Shown here in pieces: positions 46,245 to 53,538 of a stretch of 64,000 nucleotides of DNA. Positions within the stretch are counted from its first letter, which is position 1; every line of letters starts with the position of its first letter. The stretch lies in NCBI GenBank assembly GCA_018401995.1, contig JAGYJR010000002.1, forward strand, positions 1-64,000. The letters run 5' to 3'. Both the position numbers and the translations under genes were made by a program. The notes under the pieces were generated by a model. That model was not told the DNA's origin. It was given only the letters and a program-made list of their open reading frames with translations, and did no database searches. This DNA comes from Flavobacterium sp. (GTDB lineage Bacteria > Bacteroidota > Bacteroidia > Flavobacteriales > Flavobacteriaceae).

Positions 46245-47279
46245 ATCTTTCCAAACAACGGGTTTTGAAAAGTTATGAAAGCCTCTATACAGTTCTATTT
46301 TGGCTATTTTCTCAATTTTGAATTTTTCTTGTTTGCAATAAGGTGCTAAATTTTCTGCTTTATACTTTTTTGCTAAATATTCCTGCTCGTATTGACCTGG
46401 TGTTGGTATAAAAAACGCTTTTTTGCCCAAATGTGCTAAATCCATAACCGTAGTATAACCGGAGCGACAAACAATTTTATCACTTTCGTTAAAAGCAATT
46501 TCGAGTTGTTCACTGTTCATGAAATTGTAAAACGTAATATTGTTTTCTTGCCAAATTTCCTGTTCGGCAGTAATGATTCCTTTTACAAACAAAATAGGTT
46601 TTGTATACGATTGAAGTTCCGAAATTAACTTGTTTTCTAACAAAGTACGCTGCGGTTCTGGACCTGACAAAATAACCATCAAGTCATATTTCAAAGGTAA
46701 ATTCCTTTTGTGTAATCGACTTAACGGACCAATGTAGCGCAAATGTTTAAATCCGTTGTAATAATGACCTAAATCTCCAGATAAGTTCGGACTACCATCG
46801 TTATCTGGAATCCAACATTCATTGAATTTTTGGATGTAAAACTCATGTATTTTGGTAGTTAACCAAGAAGTAGTTCCAGTTAAAACTTTTAATTGGTGTG
46901 TTATAAAAACCGATGGAATATTTTTGGAATAAACGCCTAATCGGTTATCGGAAATAATGCCTGAAAGTTGGTATTCCAAAATCCATTGTGCCACTTGTTT
47001 CTTTTCAGCTTTGATGGCTTTAATCATTTTGGGTAGTTGAGACAATAACTTCCATTTGAAATTTTTCCCTTTCTCCGCATATTGAATGTTATAAGCAGGC
47101 AATTCCAAATGCTGCAAATGCGGAAATTCTTTTTTTAGTAATTTCAAAGCCTGACCATCAGAAGCAATAATTGGATTAAAACCGTTTTCTTCCAATGCCC
47201 AAATAATAGGAATAGACCGAGTGGCATGACCTAATCCCCAATTAAGCGGAGCAACAAGTATGTTTTTTTTAACTTCCAA
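46227..47279 (-). CDS. MurG-like glycosyltransferase family protein
   Basis: A 350-residue GT-B-fold protein with the N-terminal glycine motif APLNWGLGHATRSIPII (about 10-26), acceptor-site segment PSVFITHQLKVL, and C-terminal donor-binding part (VILSGPEPQRTLLENKL, then IVCRSGYTTVMDLAHLGKKAFFIPTPGQYEQEYLAKK near 280-316, given here in two pieces of the same region). It resembles the MurG/UDP-glucosyl-transferase group, but the true murG is expected elsewhere in the dcw cluster. Product unknown. Confidence 0.8.
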   Translation of the reverse strand: MEVKKNILVAPLNWGLGHATRSIPIIWALEENGFNPIIASDGQALKLLKKEFPHLQHLELPAYNIQYAEKGKNFKWKLLSQLPKMIKAIKAEKKQVAQWILEYQLSGIISDNRLGVYSKNIPSVFITHQLKVLTGTTSWLTTKIHEFYIQKFNECWIPDNDGSPNLSGDLGHYYNGFKHLRYIGPLSRLHKRNLPLKYDLMVILSGPEPQRTLLENKLISELQSYTKPILFVKGIITAEQEIWQENNITFYNFMNSEQLEIAFNESDKIVCRSGYTTVMDLAHLGKKAFFIPTPGQYEQEYLAKKYKAENLAPYCKQEKFKIEKIAKIELYRGFHNFSKPVVWKDLFRLF

Positions 47280-47417
47280 AATAATTTAATTATTGCGCAC
47301 CTATTACCCATTATCCATCCCCCAATGCCTTGTAAAGGTACAATTTTACAAAGTGCAATTTAAAAATTATTGCATTCATTTATATTTCCTTAATTTTACC
47401 AAAAAATTAAATAAACT

Positions 47418-48092
47418 GTGGGAAGCAAAAATAAACTCAAGCGATTCAAAGAAAATGAAACTTTTTCAAACGTTTTTCAACCAACAAGAGAAGAAGTAGT
47501 TGCCAATCAATTACCATTAAAAGGTAAATGGAGAACCGTTTTTTTCAAAAATAATAATCCAATTGTATTAGAACTAGGTTGTGGAAAAGGAGAATATTCG
47601 GTAGGTTTGGCTCAAAGAAATCCAAATAAAAACTTCATTGGAATTGATATTAAAGGAGCGAGATTTTGGCGTGGAGCAAAAACAGCAGTAGAAAATGAGA
47701 TTCATAATGTAGCTTTCTTACGAACCCAAATTGAATTAATTGAACATTGTTTTGATGCTGATGAAGTAGACGAAATTTGGATTACTTTCCCAGATCCACA
47801 AATCAAATACAAAAGAACCAAACACAGAATGACTAATGCGGAGTTTTTAAATAATTATAAAAAAATTCTAAAACCAAACGGACTAATGCATTTAAAAACA
47901 GATTCCGAATTTATGCACGGGTATACGTTGGGATTATTACACGGTTTGGGTCATGAAGTACTTTATGCCAATCATAATGTGTACAAAAATGAAGGCGCTC
48001 CAGCTGATGTGACTTCGATTCAAACTTTTTATGAAAGTCAATATTTAGAAGTAAATAAACCCATTACTTACATTCAATTCCGAATTAAGTAA
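47418..48092 (+). CDS. trmB: tRNA (guanosine(46)-N7)-methyltransferase
   Basis: SAM-dependent enzyme adding m7G46 in the tRNA variable loop. The 224-residue protein has the SAM-binding LELGCGKGEYSVGLAQ (about 51-66), the GIDIKGAR acidic loop, the signature EIWITFPDPQIKYKRTKHR (about 116-134) and the C-terminal TSIQTFYESQY. GTG at 47418 is the only plausible start (family N-terminus MGSKNKLKRF; no nearby in-frame ATG). Confidence 0.96.
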   Translation: MGSKNKLKRFKENETFSNVFQPTREEVVANQLPLKGKWRTVFFKNNNPIVLELGCGKGEYSVGLAQRNPNKNFIGIDIKGARFWRGAKTAVENEIHNVAFLRTQIELIEHCFDADEVDEIWITFPDPQIKYKRTKHRMTNAEFLNNYKKILKPNGLMHLKTDSEFMHGYTLGLLHGLGHEVLYANHNVYKNEGAPADVTSIQTFYESQYLEVNKPITYIQFRIK

Positions 48093-48148
48093 TTTTAGTT
48101 ACAAAAGCTTTTGAAACAATCGCTTATTTTTGAACAAAACATACTATT

Positions 48149-48775
48149 ATGACCATTTTACTTTCGTTTATACTTGGATTTTTTATAGCAGCAGTAGGAA
48201 TTGTTGCACCCGGAATGTTAAACATGACCATTGCGAAACTTAGCGTAAGCGAAGACAGAAAACAAGCATTATTATTTGCTTTTGGAGCTGTTTTGATAGT
48301 TTTAGTTCAGAGTTTTGTTGGGGTTTATTTTGCCAAAGTTTTAGATGCAAATCCTAATATCAGCGAAAATTTAAAAAAGTTTGGAACCGTTATTTTTATT
48401 TTACTTACAGCTTTTTTTATCTACAATGGTTTTAGAGCAAAAAAACCAAAATTAGACGTTGCTATTAAGTCAAAAAATAATAGATTTATTTACGGAATTA
48501 CACTTTCTTCTTTAAATATGTTTGCCATTCCTTATTATGCGTTTGTGAGTTTAACATTGGCTTCTAAAGATGTTTTTCAGTTTATATTACCTAATATTTT
48601 GATTTTTTCATTTGCGGCTGCATTGGGAACTTTTTTTATCTTTTATTTGTATGCTATTTTGTTTAAAAAAGTAGAAGATAAAGTAACTTTTATTACCAAC
48701 AATATCAACTTTTTGATAGCTGCTGTTACTGGTTTAGTTGCAGTTTCATCTTTATACAAAATGCTAATTGCTTAG
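48149..48775 (+). CDS. LysE-family transporter
   Basis: A 208-residue inner-membrane protein with about six helices. The N-terminus FILGFFIAAVGIVAPGMLNM shows the LysE/RhtB proline-containing first helix. Likely an amino-acid or metabolite exporter; the substrate cannot be read from sequence. It ends 2 nt before the alkyltransferase-like gene, so the two are probably co-translated. Confidence 0.85.
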   Translation: MTILLSFILGFFIAAVGIVAPGMLNMTIAKLSVSEDRKQALLFAFGAVLIVLVQSFVGVYFAKVLDANPNISENLKKFGTVIFILLTAFFIYNGFRAKKPKLDVAIKSKNNRFIYGITLSSLNMFAIPYYAFVSLTLASKDVFQFILPNILIFSFAAALGTFFIFYLYAILFKKVEDKVTFITNNINFLIAAVTGLVAVSSLYKMLIA

Positions 48776-48777
48776 AA

Positions 48778-49113
48778 GTGAAAAATGCCAATCCAAATAC
48801 AGAAAACTTCTTTGAACGCGTATATGAAATTGCTCGCCAAATTCCGTATGGAAAAGTAACTTCTTATGGAGCAATAGCCAAGGTGCTAGGAACTGCTCGT
48901 TCAGCTAGAATGGTAGGTTGGGCAATGAATGCTTCTCATAATTTGGAAGATGTTCCAGCACATCGTGTGGTAAACAGAAAAGGATTACTTACTGGGAAAC
49001 ATCATTTTGAAGGCACTAATTTAATGCAACAACTTTTGGAAAGTGAAGGTGTTAAAGTAGTCGATAATCAGATTGTTGATTTTCAAAAACACTTTTGGGA
49101 ACCAGAATTTTAA
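48778..49113 (+). CDS. Alkyltransferase-like (ATL) protein, Cys-less MGMT homologue
   Basis: A 111-residue protein with the DNA-binding domain of O6-alkylguanine-DNA alkyltransferases: VYEIARQIPYGKVTSYGAIA (about 15-34), ARSARMVGWAMNASHN with the arginine finger, and the active-site loop as PAHRVVNRKG (about 60-69), where the acceptor Cys of PCHRV is Ala. It can therefore bind alkylated bases but not accept the alkyl group, as in ATL proteins that hand lesions to nucleotide excision repair. GTG start at 48778; no in-frame ATG nearby. Confidence 0.9.
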   Translation: MKNANPNTENFFERVYEIARQIPYGKVTSYGAIAKVLGTARSARMVGWAMNASHNLEDVPAHRVVNRKGLLTGKHHFEGTNLMQQLLESEGVKVVDNQIVDFQKHFWEPEF

Positions 49114-49162
49114 TATTTTTTAGTTCTTTAAAAGCATAGAAAAATACTATCCAACTATAACA

Positions 49163-49202
49163 AAACTTTAAACACCGAAACTTTTAAACTTCTAAACTTC
49201 TC
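49163..49202. repeat. Short-word spacer array upstream of mrp
   Basis: Tandem words CTTTAAAC, CTTTTAAAC, CTTCTAAAC, directly before the -7 box at 49205. Same vocabulary as the array in front of tyrS. Confidence 0.65.
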
Positions 49203-49204
49203 AT

Positions 49205-49212
49205 TATCTTTG
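49205..49212 (+). promoter_or_regulatory. Candidate -7 box of the mrp promoter
   Basis: Reads TATCTTTG followed by CA (TAnnTTTG). The open frame runs back to 49210, inside the box, so the ATG at 49270 is the start. Confidence 0.5.
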
Positions 49213-49269
49213 CAATTCAAATTCAGTCTTAATAAAGAACTGAAAACAAAAGATTTAAAGCAGAAAACA

Positions 49270-50409
49270 ATGAAATTAGATAGAAAAGAAATATTAAAAG
49301 CCCTAGAAACCATTACGGTAGCTGGTGAAGGAAAAAATATGGTAGAAAGTGGTGCTGTAAAAAATGTAATTACTTTTGGAGATGAAGTAGTTGTAGATTT
49401 AGTATTAGCAACTCCAGCTTTGCATATAAAAAAACGTGCTGAGGTAGATATCATAAAAGTAATTCACGAAAAAGTCTACGAAAAAGCCAAAGTAAAAGTA
49501 AACATCAAAGTTGAAGCTCCAGAAAAACCAGAAAGTCCAAATTTAATTAGAGGAAAACAAATTCCTGGAATTTCAAATATTATTGCGGTAGCTTCAGGAA
49601 AAGGTGGTGTTGGAAAATCAACTATTACAGCAAATCTTGCGGTAACATTAGCTAAAATGGGATTCAAAGTTGGGGTTTTAGATGCTGATATCTATGGGCC
49701 ATCTATGCCAATTATGTTTGATGTTGAAAATTCAAAACCTGTTTCAGTTGAAGTAGACGGAAAATCAAAAATGCAACCTATCACAAGTTATGGTGTGGAA
49801 ATTTTATCTATTGGATTTTTCACTAAACCAGACCAAGCGGTTATTTGGAGAGGGCCAATGGCTGCCAAAGCTCTAAACCAAATGATTTTTGATGCCAACT
49901 GGGGCGAATTAGATTTCATGCTAATCGACTTACCACCAGGAACAGGAGACATTCACTTATCTATTATGCAATCGTTGCCTATTACTGGAGCAGTTGTAGT
50001 AAGTACACCACAAGCAGTTGCTTTGGCTGATGCCAAAAAAGGAGTTTCAATGTTCCTTTCAGAATCAATTAATGTCCCTGTTTTAGGAATTATTGAAAAT
50101 ATGGCTTATTTCACTCCAGAAGAACTTCCTGAAAATAAATATTATATCTTTGGAAAAGAAGGAGCAAAAAATTTAGCAGCTGATTTACAAGTGCCACTAT
50201 TAGGAGAAGTGCCATTGGTACAAAGTATACGTGAAGCTGGAGATTACGGTCGACCAGCAGCATTGCAAACAGCTTCAGTTTTAGAAGGTGTTTTCGAAAA
50301 TATTACAAGAAACGTAGTGCAAGAAACGGTAAATCGTAACGAAACATTACCGCCAACAGAAGCTATCAAAATAACAACAATGGCAGGATGTTCTGCTATA
50401 AAAAAATAG
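49270..50409 (+). CDS. mrp: Mrp/NBP35-family iron-sulfur carrier ATPase
   Basis: Deviant-Walker P-loop ATPase that binds and transfers Fe-S clusters. The 379-residue protein has an N-terminal FSCA/DUF59 domain (about 1-90), the ATP loop GKGGVGKSTI (about 109-118), LDADIYGPSMPIMF, the switch DLPPGTGDIHLS and a C-terminal extension ending MAGCSAIKK. Followed by a NifU-type scaffold and redox genes, consistent with a cluster-assembly role. Start fixed by the promoter box. Confidence 0.92.
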   Translation: MKLDRKEILKALETITVAGEGKNMVESGAVKNVITFGDEVVVDLVLATPALHIKKRAEVDIIKVIHEKVYEKAKVKVNIKVEAPEKPESPNLIRGKQIPGISNIIAVASGKGGVGKSTITANLAVTLAKMGFKVGVLDADIYGPSMPIMFDVENSKPVSVEVDGKSKMQPITSYGVEILSIGFFTKPDQAVIWRGPMAAKALNQMIFDANWGELDFMLIDLPPGTGDIHLSIMQSLPITGAVVVSTPQAVALADAKKGVSMFLSESINVPVLGIIENMAYFTPEELPENKYYIFGKEGAKNLAADLQVPLLGEVPLVQSIREAGDYGRPAALQTASVLEGVFENITRNVVQETVNRNETLPPTEAIKITTMAGCSAIKK

Positions 50410-50413
50410 TATT

Positions 50414-50465
50414 CAGTTTACAGTCTCAGTTTACAGTTTAAGCTGTTTACTGTGACTGTAAACTG
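50414..50465. repeat. Word-repeat inverted spacer between mrp and nifU-type gene
   Basis: The arms CAGTTTACAGTC (50414-50425) and GACTGTAAACTG (50454-50465) are exact complements. In between are further CAGTTTACAG and TGTGACTG words. No T-tract, so read-through to the next gene is likely. Confidence 0.75.
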
Positions 50466-50486
50466 TGACTGAAAACTTAAAAAAAT

Positions 50487-50726
50487 ATGACTACAACAGA
50501 AATAAAAGAGAATGTTGAAAAAGCATTGGAAGAAATTCGTCCGTTTTTGAATTCTGATGGTGGCAACATTTCATTAGTAGAGATTATAGATGACAAACAT
50601 GTGAAAGTTCGTTTAGAAGGTGCTTGTACAAGTTGTAATTTCAGTATTAGCACTATGAAAGCTGGTGTTGAAACAACTATTAAAAAGTACGTACCTCAAA
50701 TCGAAACAGTAGAAAATGTAGCATAA
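50487..50726 (+). CDS. NifU C-terminal-domain iron-sulfur scaffold protein
   Basis: A 79-residue stand-alone NifU-C domain: RPFLNSDGGNISLVEI (about 18-33) and the cluster-binding GACTSCNFS (CxxC, about 52-60), then STMKAGVETTIK. Carries or delivers Fe-S clusters. It sits directly after mrp and before the flavin reductase/ferredoxin genes. Confidence 0.93.
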   Translation: MTTTEIKENVEKALEEIRPFLNSDGGNISLVEIIDDKHVKVRLEGACTSCNFSISTMKAGVETTIKKYVPQIETVENVA

Positions 50727-50798
50727 AAAGGCTAGTATGATATAAATCATATTTCTACAGTTGACAAGTTTGTTACTTTGTATTTCAAAATTTAAAAC

Positions 50799-51851
50799 AT
50801 GATTCAAACAGATATATTAATTATCGGTGCGGGTCCAACAGGACTTTTTGCCGTTTTCGAAGCCGGACTTTTACAGTTAAAATGTCATATTATTGATGCT
50901 TTGCCACAACCAGGTGGACAATTAGCAGAGTTATATCCCAAAAAACCAATCTTCGATATTCCAGGTTATCCTGAAGTTTTAGCAGGTGATTTGGTAACTA
51001 ATTTAATGGAGCAAATCAAACAATTTCAACCTGGATTTACATTAGCTGAAACAGCTGAAACCATTGATAAATTAGATGACGGAACTTTTATTGTTACCAC
51101 TAATAAAGGGACAAAACATCACGCAAAGGCAGTTGCAATTGCGGGTGGATTAGGAACATTTGAACCAAGAAAACCAGCAATTGAAAATATTTCTTTCTAT
51201 GAAGAAAAAGGAGTTGAGTATTTTGTAAAGGACCCAGAATTATTCCGTGATAAAGAAATAGTTATAGCAGGTGGAGGAGATTCAGCATTAGATTGGAGTA
51301 TATTTCTTTCCAATGTTGCAAAAAAAGTAACACTTGTACATAGAAGAAATGAGTTTAGAGGTGCTTTAGATTCTGTTGAAAAAGTACAAGAATTAAAAAA
51401 AGAAGGAAAAATTAATTTAATTACTCCAGCAGAAGTAGTCGGAATTCAAGGAATAAATAATGTTGAGAGCATTACTTTAGATAGAGATGGTGTTTTAGAG
51501 CAATTTAAAACTGATTATTTCATTCCATTATTTGGCTTAACACCTAAGTTAGGAGCAATTGCGAACTGGGGATTAGAAATCGAAAAGAACGCGATCAAAG
51601 TAAATAACGCTTTAGATTATCAAACCAATATCGACGGTATTTATGCTATTGGTGACGTAAATACTTATCCAGGAAAATTAAAGTTAATTTTATGTGGATT
51701 CCACGAAGCGACTTTAATGTGTCAAAGTGTGTACAACAGAATCAATCCAGGAAAACGTTATGTGTTGAAATATACTACCGTTTCAGGAGTAGATGGTTTT
51801 GATGGAACTCGAAAAGAGGCGGAAAAAGCGGTTGTAAAATCGATTGATTAA
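50799..51851 (+). CDS. Ferredoxin/flavodoxin-NADP reductase (thioredoxin-reductase-like)
   Basis: Two-domain FAD/NAD(P)H enzyme of 350 residues. FAD motif IIGAGPTGLFAVFEAGL (about 6-22), PGGQLAELYPKKPIFDIPGY, NADPH-domain motif IAGGGDSALDWSIFLSN (about 151-167) and the second FAD segment YAIGDVNTYPGKLK (about 283-296). No CxxC redox pair, which distinguishes it from thioredoxin reductase and matches the FNR type (YumC). Ferredoxin is encoded two genes on, its likely partner. Confidence 0.9.
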   Translation: MIQTDILIIGAGPTGLFAVFEAGLLQLKCHIIDALPQPGGQLAELYPKKPIFDIPGYPEVLAGDLVTNLMEQIKQFQPGFTLAETAETIDKLDDGTFIVTTNKGTKHHAKAVAIAGGLGTFEPRKPAIENISFYEEKGVEYFVKDPELFRDKEIVIAGGGDSALDWSIFLSNVAKKVTLVHRRNEFRGALDSVEKVQELKKEGKINLITPAEVVGIQGINNVESITLDRDGVLEQFKTDYFIPLFGLTPKLGAIANWGLEIEKNAIKVNNALDYQTNIDGIYAIGDVNTYPGKLKLILCGFHEATLMCQSVYNRINPGKRYVLKYTTVSGVDGFDGTRKEAEKAVVKSID

Positions 51852-51858
51852 AAATATA

Positions 51859-51875
51859 GTTATTAGTAGTTAGGA
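51859..51875 (+). repeat. Left flank complementary to the repeat after the four-helix-bundle gene
   Basis: GTTATTAGTAGTTAGGA; its two halves (GTTATTAG, GTTAGGA) are the complements of words in the tandem repeat at 52245-52272. Confidence 0.6.
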
Positions 51876-51888
51876 AATAGGATTTAGT

Positions 51889-52257
51889 ATGGCTGTACAG
51901 AAATTTGAAGATTTGATTGTTTGGCAAAAATCACAAGATTTAGCAGTTGAAGTTTATAATATGTTTAAAGATTGTAAAGATTTTGCTTTCAAAGATCAAA
52001 TTACAAGAGCAACTATTTCAATTTCGAATAATATTGCTGAAGGTTTTGAAAGAAGTTCAAATGCAGATTTTTCAAGATTTTTATATTTTTCATTAGGTTC
52101 AGTTAGTGAAGTTCGATCAATGTTATATTTGGCAATTAGGTTGGAATTAATTAATTCAGAAAAATCAAAGTTGGTTTTAGATGCGGCAAATCAAATTTCC
52201 AAAATGTTATATGGTTTATTGAATTCTATGAATAAAAAGCTAATTCCTAATAACTAA
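51889..52257 (+). CDS. Four-helix-bundle protein of the 23S rRNA IVS (S23) family
   Basis: A 122-residue helical protein with the family signature: KFEDLIVWQKSQDLAVEVY at the N-terminus, FKDQITRATISISNNIAEGFER (35-56, split by the motif ISNNIAEG), FLYFSLGSVSEVRSML and LINSEKSKLVLDAANQISKM. Homologues occur inside intervening sequences of 23S rRNA and as free-standing genes; function unknown. Here it is inserted between a flavin reductase and its probable ferredoxin, flanked by complementary short repeats. Its stop codon lies in the first downstream repeat. Confidence 0.9.
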   Translation: MAVQKFEDLIVWQKSQDLAVEVYNMFKDCKDFAFKDQITRATISISNNIAEGFERSSNADFSRFLYFSLGSVSEVRSMLYLAIRLELINSEKSKLVLDAANQISKMLYGLLNSMNKKLIPNN

Positions 52258-52272
52258 CTCCTAATAACTAAC
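52245..52272 (+). repeat. 14-bp tandem repeat after the four-helix-bundle gene
   Basis: TCCTAATAACTAAC twice in succession (52245-52258, 52259-52272), overlapping the stop codon and ending 3 nt before the ferredoxin ATG. Confidence 0.85.
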
Positions 52273-52275
52273 AAA

Positions 52276-52605
52276 ATGATAGACGTAACCATTTTTATAA
52301 CCGATAGAAACGGAGTTAAACACGAAGTGTTGGCCCCAACCGACATGAACATGAACATCATGGAGTTAATTCGTTCCTACGAATTAGCAGAAGAAGGAAC
52401 CATCGGCGTTTGTGGTGGAATGGCCATGTGCGCTTCTTGCCAGTGTTATGTTTTAAATGATGTTGTTTCTTTAGAGCGCAATCCTGATGAAGAAGCCATG
52501 CTTTGGGAAGCGTATCATGTCAAAGATAATTCAAGGCTTGGTTGCCAAATTCACATCACCGAAGATTTAGAAGGTTTAGAACTAGAAATAGCACCAGAAC
52601 AATAA
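52276..52605 (+). CDS. [2Fe-2S] ferredoxin
   Basis: A 109-residue adrenodoxin/Isc-type ferredoxin with cluster ligands in CGGMAMCASC (C-x5-C-x2-C, about 39-48) and the fourth cysteine in LGCQIH (about 94-99). Electron carrier, likely reduced by the reductase encoded at 50799. Last gene before a terminator. Confidence 0.93.
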   Translation: MIDVTIFITDRNGVKHEVLAPTDMNMNIMELIRSYELAEEGTIGVCGGMAMCASCQCYVLNDVVSLERNPDEEAMLWEAYHVKDNSRLGCQIHITEDLEGLELEIAPEQ

Positions 52606-52630
52606 AGCGAGAATTTCTTCTCGCTTTTCA
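52602..52630. terminator. Bidirectional terminator between ferredoxin and DUF3050 genes
   Basis: Inverted repeat AAAGCGAGAA/TTCTCGCTTT (52604-52613 with 52618-52627) between convergent genes, with A/T runs on both sides. Confidence 0.85.
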
Positions 52631-52632
52631 TT

Positions 52633-53415
52633 TTATACTAATTCATGTTTGTGTTCCATTTGTTCTTCAATAGCATTCCAAAGTCCGATTCTTTTTTCTA
52701 AAGCCGCAACCGAAACTTGTTCCACTTCTTTCCATTTTTGTTCCGAATCGCCACAAAGTTCAGCAATCATTTGCATGGCCATTGGTCCGTGCTCATCGGC
52801 ATCTAATTCAATATGTCTTTCAAAATAATAAATTAGTTTTGATAAATCGGTTTCTGGGAAATTTTGCTGAAAGTTTTTTAAGATTTCGGTAAACATATTC
52901 GGAATCAAATCTTCTCTTCCAAAAGTAAAAGCTGCTGCAATTTCATGAGGTTTTCCTTCTTCAATCACACGAAAAGTGAAATCCAAAAACGCTTTCACAT
53001 TCGGATGTAAATCACTTTGCTTTATGGATACAAAAATATTTTTCGTTTCTTCCACATTTTTCAAAAACGCATTGATTTGGGTTGTCGAAGCACCACATTG
53101 TGTCATCGCATCCAAATACATTTCAAAATGACTTTGACGTGTTCCGTCCAATGTTAAATCAGTTTCTTCAGCTACAACAATTTCATTAATTAAATAACGA
53201 ATTTCAGGATTTCCAATTGGTAGCCAAGGCGTTGTTGTACAGGTTAATTTATTCTGTAAGGCTTTTAATAACGACATAAAATCCCAAACCGCATAAATGT
53301 GGTTTTCTAAGAAACAATGTAAATCGTCAATCGTTTTTACTTTATTGTATAACGAATGGTTTAACAATTGTTCTTTCTGATTTTGAATCGATTGGTTTAT
53401 AGTTTGAATATTCAT
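52633..53415 (-). CDS. DUF3050 family protein
   Basis: A 260-residue all-helical protein with conserved LHCFLENHIYAVWDFMSLLKALQ (split near 30-52), EIVVAEETDLTLDG, IAAAFTFGREDLIPNMF and FERHIELDADEHGPMAMQM. The paired His and Glu/Asp residues (HIYAVWDFM, EE, HIELDADEH) look like a haem-oxygenase/TenA-like di-metal or haem pocket, which is inference; the family has no assigned function. Confidence 0.85.
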   Translation of the reverse strand: MNIQTINQSIQNQKEQLLNHSLYNKVKTIDDLHCFLENHIYAVWDFMSLLKALQNKLTCTTTPWLPIGNPEIRYLINEIVVAEETDLTLDGTRQSHFEMYLDAMTQCGASTTQINAFLKNVEETKNIFVSIKQSDLHPNVKAFLDFTFRVIEEGKPHEIAAAFTFGREDLIPNMFTEILKNFQQNFPETDLSKLIYYFERHIELDADEHGPMAMQMIAELCGDSEQKWKEVEQVSVAALEKRIGLWNAIEEQMEHKHELV

Positions 53416-53483
53416 AAGGCAATTTTATTATCATATACGAAATTCTGACTTCTTTTGGTTTTGAATCCGTACACTACAAATGT

Positions 53484-53515
53484 AAAAATGCTTCCCTAAA
53501 AAGAGAAGCATTTTG
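53484..53515 (-). terminator. Terminator of the acyl-CoA dehydrogenase gene
   Basis: Inverted repeat AAAATGCTTC/GAAGCATTTT (53485-53494 with 53505-53514) 24 nt past the stop, with T run on the minus strand. Confidence 0.8.
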
Positions 53516-53538
53516 TATCAATTTTATCTATTGTTTAA

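Noticed and set aside
51889..52257. Evidence for a 23S rRNA gene next to the S23-type protein
   Set aside because: Flanking sequence is protein-coding on both sides with no rRNA-like sequence; free-standing homologues are common.
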